DNA of 64,000 bases from Thermophilibacter provencensis. GTDB taxonomy: Bacteria > Actinomycetota > Coriobacteriia > Coriobacteriales > Atopobiaceae. Made by a program: the position numbers and the translations under genes. Below are positions 25,053 to 34,515 of this stretch, piece by piece. The notes under the pieces are model-generated. The model was not told where the DNA came from. It ran no database searches and saw nothing but the letters and a program-made list of their open reading frames with translations. The first letter of the stretch is position 1. Each line of letters opens with the position of its first letter. The stretch spans positions 976,768-1,040,767 of the forward strand of contig NZ_LT671417.1 in assembly GCF_900128445.1 (NCBI RefSeq), written 5' to 3'.

Positions 25053-27488
25053 ATGACCAACGACGACACCCTCGCGGCGGCTCTCGCCGGGGACGGCTTT
25101 CTGCTCTTTGACGGGGCCATGGGCACCCAGCTGCAGGAGCGCGGGCTTGCCGCCGGGGAGCTGCCGGAGCTTCTGTGCCTCGAGCGCCCGGAGGTGGTGA
25201 CGCAGATCCACGCCGCCTACGTGGCGGCCGGCTCCGACGTGGTGACCACCAACACCTTTGGCGCCAACGTGGAGAAGCTCGGCTCCGCGGCCACGGTCGA
25301 GGAGGTCTTCTCGGCGGCCGTCGCCTGCGCCCGCGCGGCGCGCCCGCGCTACGTGGCGGCCGACATCGGCCCCACGGGGCAGCTCCTCGCGCCGATGGGG
25401 ACCCTCTCCTTCGATGACGCCTACGAGCTCTTTGCCCGCCAGGTGCGCGCCGCCCAGGCGGCGGGCGCGGACCTCTTCATCATAGAGACGATGGCCGACC
25501 TCGCCGAGGCCAAGGCCGCCCTGCTCGCCGTGCGGGAGAACTCGGACCTTCCGGCATTTGTCACGATGACCTTCCAGGAGGACGGGCGGACGTTTCTTGG
25601 CACCACGCCGGAGGTCGCGGCGCTCACGCTCTCCTCGCTTGGCGCCGCGGCCGTGGGCATCAACTGTTCGCTCGGGCCGGCGGAGGTGGCCCCGCTCGCG
25701 TCACGCATGCTGCCGTGGGCGAGCTGCCCCGTGATGGTCCAGGCCAACGCCGGCCTGCCGCGCGTGGTGGACGGCCAGACGGTCTTTGACATCGGTCCGG
25801 AGGAGTACGCCGCCGCCGTCGCCGGCATGCTGGACGCGGGCGTCACCATCGTGGGCGGCTGCTGCGGCACCACGCCGGCGCACGTCGCGGCCGAGCGCGC
25901 GCTGCTCGCCGCCCGCGTGCCCGCGCGGCGCGAGCTGCCCGACCGCTTTGCGGTGTGCGGGCCCCAGGGCCTCTGCGCGCTCGCGCCCGGCCAGGTGGGC
26001 GTCATCGGCGAGCGCATCAACCCCACGGGAAAGCGCAAGATGAAGGAGGCGCTGCGCAGCGGCAACCACGACCACGTGCTCGGCGAGGCCATCGCCCAGG
26101 AGGCGGCCGGCGCCCAGATCCTGGACGTCAACGCCGGCCTGCCCGAGATCGACGAGCGCTCCGTCATGCGACGGCTCGTGGACGAGCTCCAGGGGGTGAC
26201 CACGCTCCCGCTGCAGATCGACTCGGCGGACCCCGCGGTCATCGAGGCCGCCGTGCGCAGCTACCCGGGCAAGCCGCTCATCAACTCCACCAACGGCCGA
26301 GCGGACGTGCTCTCCGCCGTGGTGCCCATCGCCGCGCGCTACGGCTGCGCGCTCGTGGGGCTCACCCTGGACGAGGACGGCATCCCGCCCACGGCCGAGG
26401 GACGCGTGGCCGTTGCCCGCAAGATCGTGGCCGCCACGGACGCGGCGGGCATCCCGCGCCACGACGTCGCGATCGACTGCCTGGCCATGGCCGCGTCCAC
26501 CGACCAGTCCGCCCCGCGCGCGATCCTCGATGCCATCCGCGGCGTCAAGGAGGGGCTGCCGGGCGTGCGCTGCGTGCTCGGCGTCTCAAACATAAGCTTC
26601 GGCCTGCCGTTCCGCCCGCTCGTCAACGCGACCTTCCTCGCCGCGGCGCTCTCGGCCGGCCTCGACCTTGCGATCATCAACCCGGAGAGCCGGCGCATGA
26701 TGGATGTCGTGGAATCCTGGCGCGTGCTCTCCGGCGAGGACGAGCAGGCGCGCTTCTATGTGGAGCACTACGCGGGCCGCTCGGACGCCCCCGTCGCCTC
26801 GGGGCAGGGCGAGAAGGGCGCCCCGCTCACGGCCGCTCCCGACGCGAGCCTGCCTGACGACCCCGTGGGGCGCGTGCGCGCGCTCGTGCTTGCGGGCCGC
26901 GGCGGTCCCGTCCCGGACGCGGTGCGCGAGGTTCTTCTCGCGCATGACGCGCTCTTCGTCATCAACGAGGCCATCATCCCGGCGCTCGACGAGGTGGGGC
27001 GGCGCTTTGAGGCGGGGACGTTCTTCCTGCCGCAGCTCATGGCATCGGCCGAGGCGGCCAAGGCGGGCTTTGAGGTGGTGCGCGCGGCAAGCGAGAGGGA
27101 CGGCGCGCCCGCGGGCGACAAGGGCACCGTGGTGGTGTGCACCGTCAGGGGGGACATCCACGACATCGGCAAGAACATCGTGCGCATGCTGCTCGAGAAC
27201 TACGGCTTCGACGTCATCGACCTCGGGCGCGATGTAGCGCCCGAGACGGTGGCCGACGTCGTGGTGGAGCGGCATGTGCGCCTGGTGGGGCTCTCCGCGC
27301 TCATGACGTCTACGGTGCCGGCCATGGCCGAGACCATCGAGCTCCTGCGCGAGCGCGCCCCGTGGTGCAGGGTCGTCGTGGGCGGCGCGGTGCTCACGCC
27401 GGAGTACGCCCAGATGGTGGGCGCCGACTTCTATGCGAAGGACGCCACGGAGACCGCCCGCATCGCCGGAGAGGTCCTCGGCCGCTAG
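25053..27488 (+). CDS. metH: Cobalamin-dependent methionine synthase lacking the activation domain
   Basis: 811 residues against about 1200 for E. coli MetH. Domain order: homocysteine methyltransferase (1-290; LLFDGAMGTQLQERG and the zinc ligands in GGCCGTTPAH), pterin-binding barrel (about 300-570; GERINPTGKRKMKEAL, LDVNAGLPEIDE), B12 cap (about 590-680), and B12-binding domain (KGTVVVCTVRGDIHDIGKNIV, with the DxHDxG cobalt-ligand His; end at 811). The C-terminal reactivation domain is absent and is encoded two genes upstream of the repeat cluster. It methylates homocysteine using methyl-THF. ATG 25053 follows CAAGGAGG. Confidence 0.94.
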   Translation: MTNDDTLAAALAGDGFLLFDGAMGTQLQERGLAAGELPELLCLERPEVVTQIHAAYVAAGSDVVTTNTFGANVEKLGSAATVEEVFSAAVACARAARPRYVAADIGPTGQLLAPMGTLSFDDAYELFARQVRAAQAAGADLFIIETMADLAEAKAALLAVRENSDLPAFVTMTFQEDGRTFLGTTPEVAALTLSSLGAAAVGINCSLGPAEVAPLASRMLPWASCPVMVQANAGLPRVVDGQTVFDIGPEEYAAAVAGMLDAGVTIVGGCCGTTPAHVAAERALLAARVPARRELPDRFAVCGPQGLCALAPGQVGVIGERINPTGKRKMKEALRSGNHDHVLGEAIAQEAAGAQILDVNAGLPEIDERSVMRRLVDELQGVTTLPLQIDSADPAVIEAAVRSYPGKPLINSTNGRADVLSAVVPIAARYGCALVGLTLDEDGIPPTAEGRVAVARKIVAATDAAGIPRHDVAIDCLAMAASTDQSAPRAILDAIRGVKEGLPGVRCVLGVSNISFGLPFRPLVNATFLAAALSAGLDLAIINPESRRMMDVVESWRVLSGEDEQARFYVEHYAGRSDAPVASGQGEKGAPLTAAPDASLPDDPVGRVRALVLAGRGGPVPDAVREVLLAHDALFVINEAIIPALDEVGRRFEAGTFFLPQLMASAEAAKAGFEVVRAASERDGAPAGDKGTVVVCTVRGDIHDIGKNIVRMLLENYGFDVIDLGRDVAPETVADVVVERHVRLVGLSALMTSTVPAMAETIELLRERAPWCRVVVGGAVLTPEYAQMVGADFYAKDATETARIAGEVLGR

Positions 27489-27522
27489 CTCGCGCCGTCC
27501 GCGCCCCGGACCACGCGGCCCC

Positions 27523-28068
27523 TCACGTGACGATGCGTACCACGAGCTGGATGAGCTGGTCGATGGGCATGGGATCGTCCTCCGAGGTCCAGGTGCGTAT
27601 TGTGGAGACGATCCCCGAGAGGTAGAACTCCCTGACGATTCGCTCCGCCTGCTCGCCGAGGGGTTCCTCCGGCAGGAAGAACCGGTCCACGAGCGGGCTG
27701 ATGATCTCCTTCAGCCGCTGGGTGAACGCCGGATCGCCGTGGTCTCCCAGGAGGACCCGTGTGTACTCGCGGGACTTCTCGGCAAGGCGGAGGATGAGGC
27801 TCATGTGCTGCGAGAAGTCGAGCCGGTCGCCCTGGAGCAGGCGCTTGTTGACCAGATGGTCGATAACGCCGAGCACCTGCCCCTCGATCTCCTCGAGTAG
27901 CTCGTAGACGTCGTGATAGTAAAGGTAGAACGTGGCGCGGTTGTAGCCCGCGCGGTCCGTGATCTCCCGCACGGAGATCTTCTCGATGGGGCGCTCGCGG
28001 TAGAGCTCCCAGAACGCCTGGCGGAGGTTTGCCCGCGTCTGTTCGGTGACCTGCGGCTGCTTTCTCAT
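27523..28068 (-). CDS. TetR/AcrR family transcriptional regulator
   Basis: 181 residues with an N-terminal helix-turn-helix (ISVREITDRAGYNRATFYLYYHDVYELLEE, about residues 30-60) and an all-helical C-terminal ligand domain of the TetR_C family that often controls drug or envelope exporters. It is divergently oriented to the ABC exporter genes at 28254, so it is a likely repressor of that operon. Candidate operator half-sites lie between them. The start at 28068 gives MRKQPQVTEQTRANLR, preceded by AAGGGA. Confidence 0.87.
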   Translation of the reverse strand: MRKQPQVTEQTRANLRQAFWELYRERPIEKISVREITDRAGYNRATFYLYYHDVYELLEEIEGQVLGVIDHLVNKRLLQGDRLDFSQHMSLILRLAEKSREYTRVLLGDHGDPAFTQRLKEIISPLVDRFFLPEEPLGEQAERIVREFYLSGIVSTIRTWTSEDDPMPIDQLIQLVVRIVT

Positions 28069-28152
28069 GGCATCCCTTCGACGGGTCGGTTGGGGCCGTC
28101 CTCCCTCTGGTCCGTTCAGCTTCCCCGATGCTTCGTGGAGGCGCGAAGAAGA

Positions 28153-28239
28153 CTCGACACTTGCGCGGCCGGTGTCGAGCCGAGGTTCTGCTCGCCGACT
28201 GCGGCAAGTATACTTCCGTTTAGACAACACGCTGTCGAG
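28153..28239. promoter_or_regulatory. Candidate TetR operator and promoter of the ABC exporter
   Basis: CTCGACAC (28153-28160) and GTGTCGAG (28172-28179) form exact 8-base inverted arms with an 11-base spacer. A further half-site TGTCGAG is at 28233-28239. A TATACT -10-like hexamer at 28209-28214 lies between the palindrome and the extra half-site, as expected for repression by the divergent TetR protein. Confidence 0.45.
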
Positions 28240-28253
28240 TAATCGGAGATGGC

Positions 28254-28955
28254 ATGCCATACATCGAGTTCAGCGACGTCGTGCGCAGCTACGGCGAGGG
28301 CGGTGCCAAGATCAACGCCCTCGACGGGGCGAGCTTCGTCGTGGAGAAGGGCGAGCTCGCCGTCATCCTGGGAGCGTCCGGCGCGGGAAAGACCACGGCC
28401 CTCAACATCCTGGGCGGCATGGACTCCGCCACGTCCGGGAAGGTCGTGGTGGGAGGGCGCGACATCAGCGCCGCGGGAGAGAACGACCTCGTGATGTACC
28501 GGCGCGCCGACGTGGGCTTTGTCTTCCAGTTCTACAACCTCGTGCCCAACCTCACGGCGCTGGAGAACGTGGAGCTGGCGGCGCAGATCTGCCCCGACTC
28601 GCTCGACGCGGCGCAGACGCTCGAGAAGGTCGGCCTGGCGGAGCGCCTGGACAACTTCCCGGCCCAGCTCTCCGGCGGAGAGCAGCAGCGCGTCTCCATC
28701 GCGCGCGCCATAGCCAAGAACCCCAAGCTCCTGCTCTGCGACGAGCCCACAGGAGCGCTCGACTACGTCACCGGCAAGCAGATCCTGCAGCTCCTGCAGG
28801 ACACCTGCCGGCGCGACGGCATCACGGTCATCATCGTCACGCACAACGCGGCGCTCGCCGACATGGCCGACCGCCTCATCCGCTTCAAGAGCGGTCGGGT
28901 GACGGACATGACCGTGAACCCCGACCCCAGGCCCATCGCCGAGATCGAGTGGTAG
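28254..28955 (+). CDS. ABC transporter ATP-binding protein (MacB/LolD type)
   Basis: 233 residues with Walker [10 protein letters not shown], the Q-loop region [23 protein letters not shown] typical of the LolD/MacB family, the signature [14 protein letters not shown], Walker [13 protein letters not shown] and the H-loop VTHN. It powers the large FtsX-like permease encoded 15 bases downstream. This is mechanotransmission-type export, not import. A GGAGATGGC ribosome-binding region precedes the ATG. Confidence 0.92.
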   Translation: MPYIEFSDVVRSYGEGGAKINALDGASFVVEKGELAVILGASGAGKTTALNILGGMDSATSGKVVVGGRDISAAGENDLVMYRRADVGFVFQFYNLVPNLTALENVELAAQICPDSLDAAQTLEKVGLAERLDNFPAQLSGGEQQRVSIARAIAKNPKLLLCDEPTGALDYVTGKQILQLLQDTCRRDGITVIIVTHNAALADMADRLIRFKSGRVTDMTVNPDPRPIAEIEW

Positions 28956-28970
28956 CGGGGCGAGAGGGAC

Positions 28971-31900
28971 GTGGCGGCACGGGGCGGCATATCCACTGCG
29001 TTTTCCAAGGACGTCCTGCGCACGGTGCGCGGGAGCCTGAAGCGCTTCGTGGCCCTCGCCACGATCACCGCGCTTGGCGTGACCATGCTCGTGGGCCTGC
29101 GCGCGGCATGCGTGGACCTACGCAACTCCGCCGACGCCTTCTTTGACGATCAAGGCCTCTTTGACGTGCGGGTGCAGTCGACCCTCGGGCTCACGGACGA
29201 GGACGTGGACGCGCTCTCGCGTCTCGACGGCGTGGAGGCCGTCGAGGGGGGCTACGCCGAGACGTGCTACACGACGGTGGGCACCACCTCGGAGAAGGTG
29301 GACGTCAAGGCGCTTTCCGCCTCGGGAATGAACGAGCCGCTCGTGCTCGAGGGTCGCCTGCCCGAGTCCGCAGGCGAGGTGGCGGTGACCGCGCGCTACC
29401 TCAAGGACTCCGGCCTCTCCGTCGGGGACTCGGTGAGCTTTCACGGCGCCGACGACGGCGAGGAGTCCGGCGAGGATGAGTCCGCGCTCGACTCCGGCTC
29501 GACTGAGGTCTTCGAGCGCGGGGACTACACGATCGTGGGGTCCGTGCTCGACCCGATGGAGATCAACGCGGGCGAGGGGACGATGTCCTTCCGCTCGAGT
29601 GGAGGCTCGCAGTACTCCTTCTTCGTGACGGGGGACGACGTCGTCGATCCGAGCGTCTATACCGTGGCGTACGTCATGGTCGAGGGAGCCGCCGACCCGC
29701 TCTGCTACTCGGCGGAGTACGAGGGCATCGTGGACGAGGTGCTCCAGAGCGTCGAGGATGCGCGCGCCGAGCGCGAGCGCGCCCGCGGGGAGCAGGTTCG
29801 CTCCGACGCCGCCGAGGAGGTGGACGACGCGGAGGCCGAGGCCCTCGAGGAGCTGGCCGAAGCCGAGCAGGAGCTCGTGGATGGGCAGGCGGAGCTCGAC
29901 GAGGGGCGTGCCGAGGTCGCGGACGGCCAGCGCGAGCTCGACGAGCAGCGCGCGGACGCCCTCTCGCAGCTCGAGGACGCCCAGGATACGATCGACGAGA
30001 ACCTCCGCGCGCTCGAGGAGGGCGCCGCGGAGTACGAGGACGGCCTCGCCGCGTATGAGCAGGGCCTCGCCGCGTACGAGGCGGCGCTTCCGGGCGCTGA
30101 GCAGCAGCTTCGAGACGGCCAGGCCCAGCTCGACGCCGTGCGCGCGAACATCTCCGGCGTCGAGGTCGCCGAGGGGGTCACGATAGGCGACCTCGAGGAG
30201 CAGCGCGACCAGGCCCAGGCGGCCGTGGACTCGCTCCCAGGGACCATCGCGTCGATTGACGCCACCGCCGAGGGCGTGGCGTCAGGACTCGAGCAGATAT
30301 CGGAGGCACTCAAGGGCCTTCTGGGAACGGACTTCGGGATCGGGGGGCTTGCGACGGAGGCGCGCGACGCATGGGCGGCCGTGGCGGCCGTCGACCCGAG
30401 CGACGACGCGGCCGTCAGCGCCGCCGTGGGCGGGTACGCCGAGGTGCTCTCCCGGGCTTCGAAGACGCTCTCCACCCTCTCGGGGCTCCTCGGGGCCCAG
30501 ATAGACCAGCTGGGCGTGAAGATCGCCGACCTCGACGGCCAGATCGAGGAGCTCGGCCGTGCCATCGAGGAGAACGAGGGGAAGCTCGCGGACCTCACGA
30601 GCAGGATCGAGGAGCTTCAGGAGTCTGACCCCGAGTCTCCCGACCTCGAGGGGCTTCTCAATCAGAAGATGGAGCTCGAGGGGACGCTCGGGGAGCAGCG
30701 GAAGAGCCGCGAGGACCTCCAGGGCCAGCGCGACGCCCTCCAGGGCCAGCTCGACTCCTACGTCGGATACCAGACGAGCCTCGACCAGCTCATCTCCTTC
30801 GGAAGCGATGAGTCTGCGGACGGCCAGGGCGCCACGGCCCTGGCGAGCGGCCGCGTGCGGGCGCAGGCGGGCCTTGCCCAGGCCCAGGAGGGGCTCGACC
30901 GGCTCAACCCCGCGATCGAGCAGGCGAGGAGTGCCGTCGAGGCGGAGCTTGCCGCGCGGCAGGCGGCCATCGACCAGGGCTGGCAGGAGCTCCGGGACGC
31001 CTATGGCGAGCTCGAGAGCGCCCGCGTCCTTCTCGTCCAGAGCGCGGAGCAGATAGCCGACGGGCGGGCCCAGCTTGCGGAGGGCCAGGCCGAGCTCGAT
31101 CGCCAGCGCGCCGATGCCCTGGCACAGCTCGCCGACGCCCAGCGTCAGCTTGACGACGCCCTTGCGGAGATCGCCGATGGCCAGGCCGAGCTCGACGAGG
31201 GGCGCGCCACCTTCGAGCAGGAGCGCGACGACGCCCTCGCCGAGATTGCGGACGCCCGCGAGGAGATCGCGGACCTCCCCGACGCCACGTGGTACGTGCA
31301 GGACCGCTCGAGCCTCTCGAGCTACGCGAGCGTGGACTCCGACGCCTCCTCGATCGAGGCCATCGGAACCGTCATCCCCATCGTGTTCTTCGTGGTGGCC
31401 GTGCTCATCAGCCTCACCACCATGACGCGCATGGTGGAGGAGGAGCGCGGGCTCATCGGCGTCTACAAGGCGCTCGGGTACGGCCGCGGGAGCATCCTCT
31501 CGAAGTATGCCCTCTACGCGCTGGCCGCGTGCCTCGTCGGAGGCGTCGTGGGCAACGCGCTCGGCTTCGTGGTGCTGCCGGCCATCATCTTCACGATCTT
31601 CTCGACCATGTACGCGCTGCCGGGGTTTGCCTACGGCTTCGACGCCGCATGGGCGCTCGCGGCGTTTGCGCTCTTTGCCGCGGGCATCGTGGGCGCGACG
31701 CTTCTCACCTGCTGGCGGGAGCTCCATGAGTCACCCGCCTCGCTCATGCGCCCCAAGGCGCCCAGGGCCGGCTCGCGCATCCTGCTCGAGCATGTGGGGC
31801 CCGTGTGGCACCGGCTCGGCTTCCTCAGCAAGGTCACGGCGCGCAACCTCTTCCGCTACAAACGCCGCCTCCTCATGACGGTCTTTGGCATCGCGGGGTG

Positions 31901-32948
31901 CGTGGCGCTGCTCATCACGGGCTTCGGCATCCGCGACACCGTGCTCTCGCTCTCCCCGCGCCAGTACGGCGACGGCGGCGTGAACCTCTACGACCTCATG
32001 GCCGTGACCTCGGCGGACGACCTCGACTCTGCCATGGCCGACCTTGAGGGGAGCCCCGAGGTCGAGGACGTGCTGCGCGTCTACATCGACAGCCTCACCG
32101 TGAGCTATGGCGACTCCAAGGAGAGCGTCTCGCTCATCGTGGTCCCGGATGACGTCGACCTGTCGGGCTACGTGCGGCTCGTGGACGAGTCCGGGCAGCC
32201 CATGGCGCTCCCGGAGGACGGGGCCGTTATCACCAAGAACGCCGAGCAGGTCATGGGCTTCTCGCTCGGTGACGAGCTTCATCTCCAGGACTCCACTCTC
32301 GCCGAGGGGACAGCGCCCGTGAGCGGCATCGCGATGAGCTATCTGGGCAACACGCTCTACATGACCGAGAGCGCCTACGAGGCCGCCTTCGGCGCGCCCT
32401 GCGAGCAGAACGGCGTGCTCGCGCACCTCTCAGGGGGCGCCGACGAGCAGATTGCCTTCTCCGAGGGGCTTACCGAGGACGGGCGCTACCTCTCGGTGGT
32501 CTCCACGCAGAAGCTCGTGAATGACTTCTCGAGCGCGTTCACGCTCATCAACACCGTGGTCTACGTGGTCATCGTGCTGGCGGCGGCGCTCTCGTTCACG
32601 GTGGTCTTCACGCTCTCCAACACCAACATCTCCGAGCGCGAGCGCGAGCTCGCCACCATCAAGGTGCTTGGCTTCAGGCGGCCCGAGGTGCATCGCTACA
32701 TCAACAAGGAGACGCTCATCCTCACGGGGATCGGCATCGTCTGCGGCATGCCGCTTGGCTACTTCCTCGCGCGGTCCCTCACGTGGATCTTGCGCATGCC
32801 GTCGCTCTACTTCGACGTAGTCGTGGACCCGCTCACGTACGTGATCTCCGCGGTGCTGGCGTTCGTGTTCACGCTGCTGGTGAACCTCATCACGGACCGC
32901 TCGCTCGACCGCATCGACATGGTTGGCGCCCTCAAGTCCGCCGAGTGA
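28971..32948 (+). CDS. Giant FtsX/MacB-type ABC permease with long coiled-coil insert
   Basis: 1325 residues. TM1 is near residues 22-45. A first extracellular domain follows (to about 260), then a roughly 500-residue extracytoplasmic coiled coil. Its repeats are of the type AEQELVDGQAELDEGRAE, and again IADGQAELDEGRATF near 740. Then come three TM segments with FtsX family sequence (TMTRMVEEERGLIGVYKALGYG), a linker, and a second FtsX core ending ERERELATIKVLGFRRPEVHRYINKE and four TMs. The duplicated FtsX halves with a giant helical rod suggest a cell-surface tether or an envelope stress or hydrolase-control exporter. GTG 28971 follows GGGCGAGAGG. Confidence 0.88.
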   Translation: MAARGGISTAFSKDVLRTVRGSLKRFVALATITALGVTMLVGLRAACVDLRNSADAFFDDQGLFDVRVQSTLGLTDEDVDALSRLDGVEAVEGGYAETCYTTVGTTSEKVDVKALSASGMNEPLVLEGRLPESAGEVAVTARYLKDSGLSVGDSVSFHGADDGEESGEDESALDSGSTEVFERGDYTIVGSVLDPMEINAGEGTMSFRSSGGSQYSFFVTGDDVVDPSVYTVAYVMVEGAADPLCYSAEYEGIVDEVLQSVEDARAERERARGEQVRSDAAEEVDDAEAEALEELAEAEQELVDGQAELDEGRAEVADGQRELDEQRADALSQLEDAQDTIDENLRALEEGAAEYEDGLAAYEQGLAAYEAALPGAEQQLRDGQAQLDAVRANISGVEVAEGVTIGDLEEQRDQAQAAVDSLPGTIASIDATAEGVASGLEQISEALKGLLGTDFGIGGLATEARDAWAAVAAVDPSDDAAVSAAVGGYAEVLSRASKTLSTLSGLLGAQIDQLGVKIADLDGQIEELGRAIEENEGKLADLTSRIEELQESDPESPDLEGLLNQKMELEGTLGEQRKSREDLQGQRDALQGQLDSYVGYQTSLDQLISFGSDESADGQGATALASGRVRAQAGLAQAQEGLDRLNPAIEQARSAVEAELAARQAAIDQGWQELRDAYGELESARVLLVQSAEQIADGRAQLAEGQAELDRQRADALAQLADAQRQLDDALAEIADGQAELDEGRATFEQERDDALAEIADAREEIADLPDATWYVQDRSSLSSYASVDSDASSIEAIGTVIPIVFFVVAVLISLTTMTRMVEEERGLIGVYKALGYGRGSILSKYALYALAACLVGGVVGNALGFVVLPAIIFTIFSTMYALPGFAYGFDAAWALAAFALFAAGIVGATLLTCWRELHESPASLMRPKAPRAGSRILLEHVGPVWHRLGFLSKVTARNLFRYKRRLLMTVFGIAGCVALLITGFGIRDTVLSLSPRQYGDGGVNLYDLMAVTSADDLDSAMADLEGSPEVEDVLRVYIDSLTVSYGDSKESVSLIVVPDDVDLSGYVRLVDESGQPMALPEDGAVITKNAEQVMGFSLGDELHLQDSTLAEGTAPVSGIAMSYLGNTLYMTESAYEAAFGAPCEQNGVLAHLSGGADEQIAFSEGLTEDGRYLSVVSTQKLVNDFSSAFTLINTVVYVVIVLAAALSFTVVFTLSNTNISERERELATIKVLGFRRPEVHRYINKETLILTGIGIVCGMPLGYFLARSLTWILRMPSLYFDVVVDPLTYVISAVLAFVFTLLVNLITDRSLDRIDMVGALKSAE

Positions 32949-32953
32949 CCTAG

Positions 32954-33012
32954 CGTGCAAAGGGGCCGTGCCAAGGGGGCAGCGTGCGAAAGTGACTGTC
33001 CCCTTGGCACGG
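32954..33012. repeat. REP-like palindrome (copy B)
   Basis: Exact 13-base arms CCGTGCCAAGGGG (32966-32978) and 33000-33012, preceded by a GTGCAAAGGGG half-unit and containing GTGACTGTCCCC. It lies 5 bases after the permease stop and 8 bases before the stop of the converging ATPase gene. Confidence 0.8.
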
Positions 33013-33020
33013 CTGCCGGG

Positions 33021-33794
33021 TTACCCCTCTCGCTGGGCGAGAAACGCCTTCGTGCGCTCCTCTCGCGGATGATCGATGACCTGCTCGGCCGGGCCCTGCT
33101 CAACGATCACTCCACCGTCCATGAAGACGATGCGATCGGCGACCTCGCGCGCGAAGCCCATCTCGTGCGTGACGATGACCATGGTCATGTTCTCTGCCGC
33201 AAGCTCTTTGATGACGCGCAGGACCTCGGCCGTGAGCTCGGGGTCGAGCGCGCTCGTGGGCTCGTCGAAGTAGACGATGTCGGGGTGCATGGCGAGGGCG
33301 CGGGCGATGCTCGCGCGCTGCTGCTGGCCGCCGGAGAGCTGGCAGGGCACCTTGTCCTCGTTGCCGGCGAGCCCCATTTTGGCAAGAAGCGCCCGCGCCT
33401 CCTCCTCCGCCTCGGATCGGTCGCGCTTCTGCACGCACACGGGCGCGTCCATGACGTTGCGCAGCACCGAGAAGTGCGGAAACAGGTTGTAGTTCTGGAA
33501 AACCAGGCCAAAGCGCTGGCGTGCCTGGGCGAGCACGTTCTTGTCGCCATATGCGCCCCCGCGGGCCACGGCGACGTCCTCGTAGGAGAGGTCGCCGTCA
33601 TCCAGGCGCTCGAGCAGCGTGAGGCAGCGCAGCAGCGTGGACTTTCCGCCACCGGAGGGGCCGATGATGGCCACGACCTCGCCGTGGTTGACGGAGAGCG
33701 AGATATCGCGCAGGACCTCCACGTCGCCGAAGCTCTTGCGGGCGTGCTCGAGGGAGACCACCGAGCGCGCCTCGTTCTTCTCGGCTTTAGTCAT
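33021..33794 (-). CDS. Polar amino-acid ABC transporter ATP-binding protein
   Basis: 257 residues of the GlnQ/HisP family. It has [18 protein letters not shown] (Walker A with the LLR extension typical of the family), [32 protein letters not shown] and [13 protein letters not shown], then [28 protein letters not shown]. It is the third gene of an importer operon and overlaps the permease gene by 8 bases. Confidence 0.94.
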   Translation of the reverse strand: MTKAEKNEARSVVSLEHARKSFGDVEVLRDISLSVNHGEVVAIIGPSGGGKSTLLRCLTLLERLDDGDLSYEDVAVARGGAYGDKNVLAQARQRFGLVFQNYNLFPHFSVLRNVMDAPVCVQKRDRSEAEEEARALLAKMGLAGNEDKVPCQLSGGQQQRASIARALAMHPDIVYFDEPTSALDPELTAEVLRVIKELAAENMTMVIVTHEMGFAREVADRIVFMDGGVIVEQGPAEQVIDHPREERTKAFLAQREG

Positions 33795-34440
33795 GGTAGT
33801 AGCTCAGCTTTCTCTCGATCTGCCCGGCCACGAAGTCGACGAGCAGGTTAAAGATCCAGTAGAAGGCCGCCGCGATGGCGAAGGGGAGCATGCTCACCTG
33901 ACTCGCCACGAGCTGCTTGGCCACGGTGAACATCTCGATGACGCCGATCGAGAAGGCGAGCGAGGTGTCCTTGACGAGCGTGATGACCTCGTTGGTCATG
34001 GATGGCATGATGCGCTTGATTACCTGGGGAAGCACGATGCGCACGAACGTCTGCGCCTTGGAGTAGCCCAAGACCTGGGCCGCCTCGTGCTGGCCGCGCG
34101 GGATGGACTGGATTCCGGAACGGTAGATCTCGGCGAAGTATGCGGCGTAGTTGACGATGAAGGCCACGATCGTGGCATACCACTTGCTGTCGGTGGTGAG
34201 GCTGATGCCAAAGACGTAGTACGGAACGAAGTAGATGGCGAACATCTGAAGCATGAGCGGGGTGCCGCGCATGATGGAGATGTAGAAGCGGGCGAGAAGC
34301 GCGAGCGGCTTCACGCGGCTCATGCGCGCGAAGGCGACGAGCATGCCGAGGGGCAGCGACCCCAGCAGGGTGAAGGCGAATATCTGAAGGCTGACGAGAA
34401 ACCCCTCGGCGAGCATCCCTGTCATGGTAAGCGTGTCCAC
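33787..34440 (-). CDS. Polar amino-acid ABC transporter permease
   Basis: 217 residues of the HisMQ/GlnP family. About five TM segments are visible, with the EAA loop [24 protein letters not shown] and an early [11 protein letters not shown]. The start is GTG 34440 ([10 protein letters not shown]) because AAAGGAG lies 5 bases upstream. The in-frame ATG at 34467 lies inside a palindrome and lacks a ribosome binding site. One permease for the whole importer implies a homodimer. Confidence 0.9.
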   Translation of the reverse strand: MDTLTMTGMLAEGFLVSLQIFAFTLLGSLPLGMLVAFARMSRVKPLALLARFYISIMRGTPLMLQMFAIYFVPYYVFGISLTTDSKWYATIVAFIVNYAAYFAEIYRSGIQSIPRGQHEAAQVLGYSKAQTFVRIVLPQVIKRIMPSMTNEVITLVKDTSLAFSIGVIEMFTVAKQLVASQVSMLPFAIAAAFYWIFNLLVDFVAGQIERKLSYYHD

Positions 34441-34457
34441 GCTGCTCCTTTCATGGA

Positions 34458-34494
34458 AATGAGTCAAAAGGGGATAGACCCCTTTTGACTCATT
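34458..34494. repeat. REP-like palindrome (copy C) inside an importer operon
   Basis: Exact 16-base arms (34458-34473 and 34479-34494) around a 5-base loop, with core GAGTCAAAAGGGGATAG. It lies between the binding-protein and permease genes, where a hairpin could lower downstream expression or stabilise the upstream message. Confidence 0.85.
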
Positions 34495-34515
34495 GGGAGG
34501 ACCTGTCGGGCCGGC

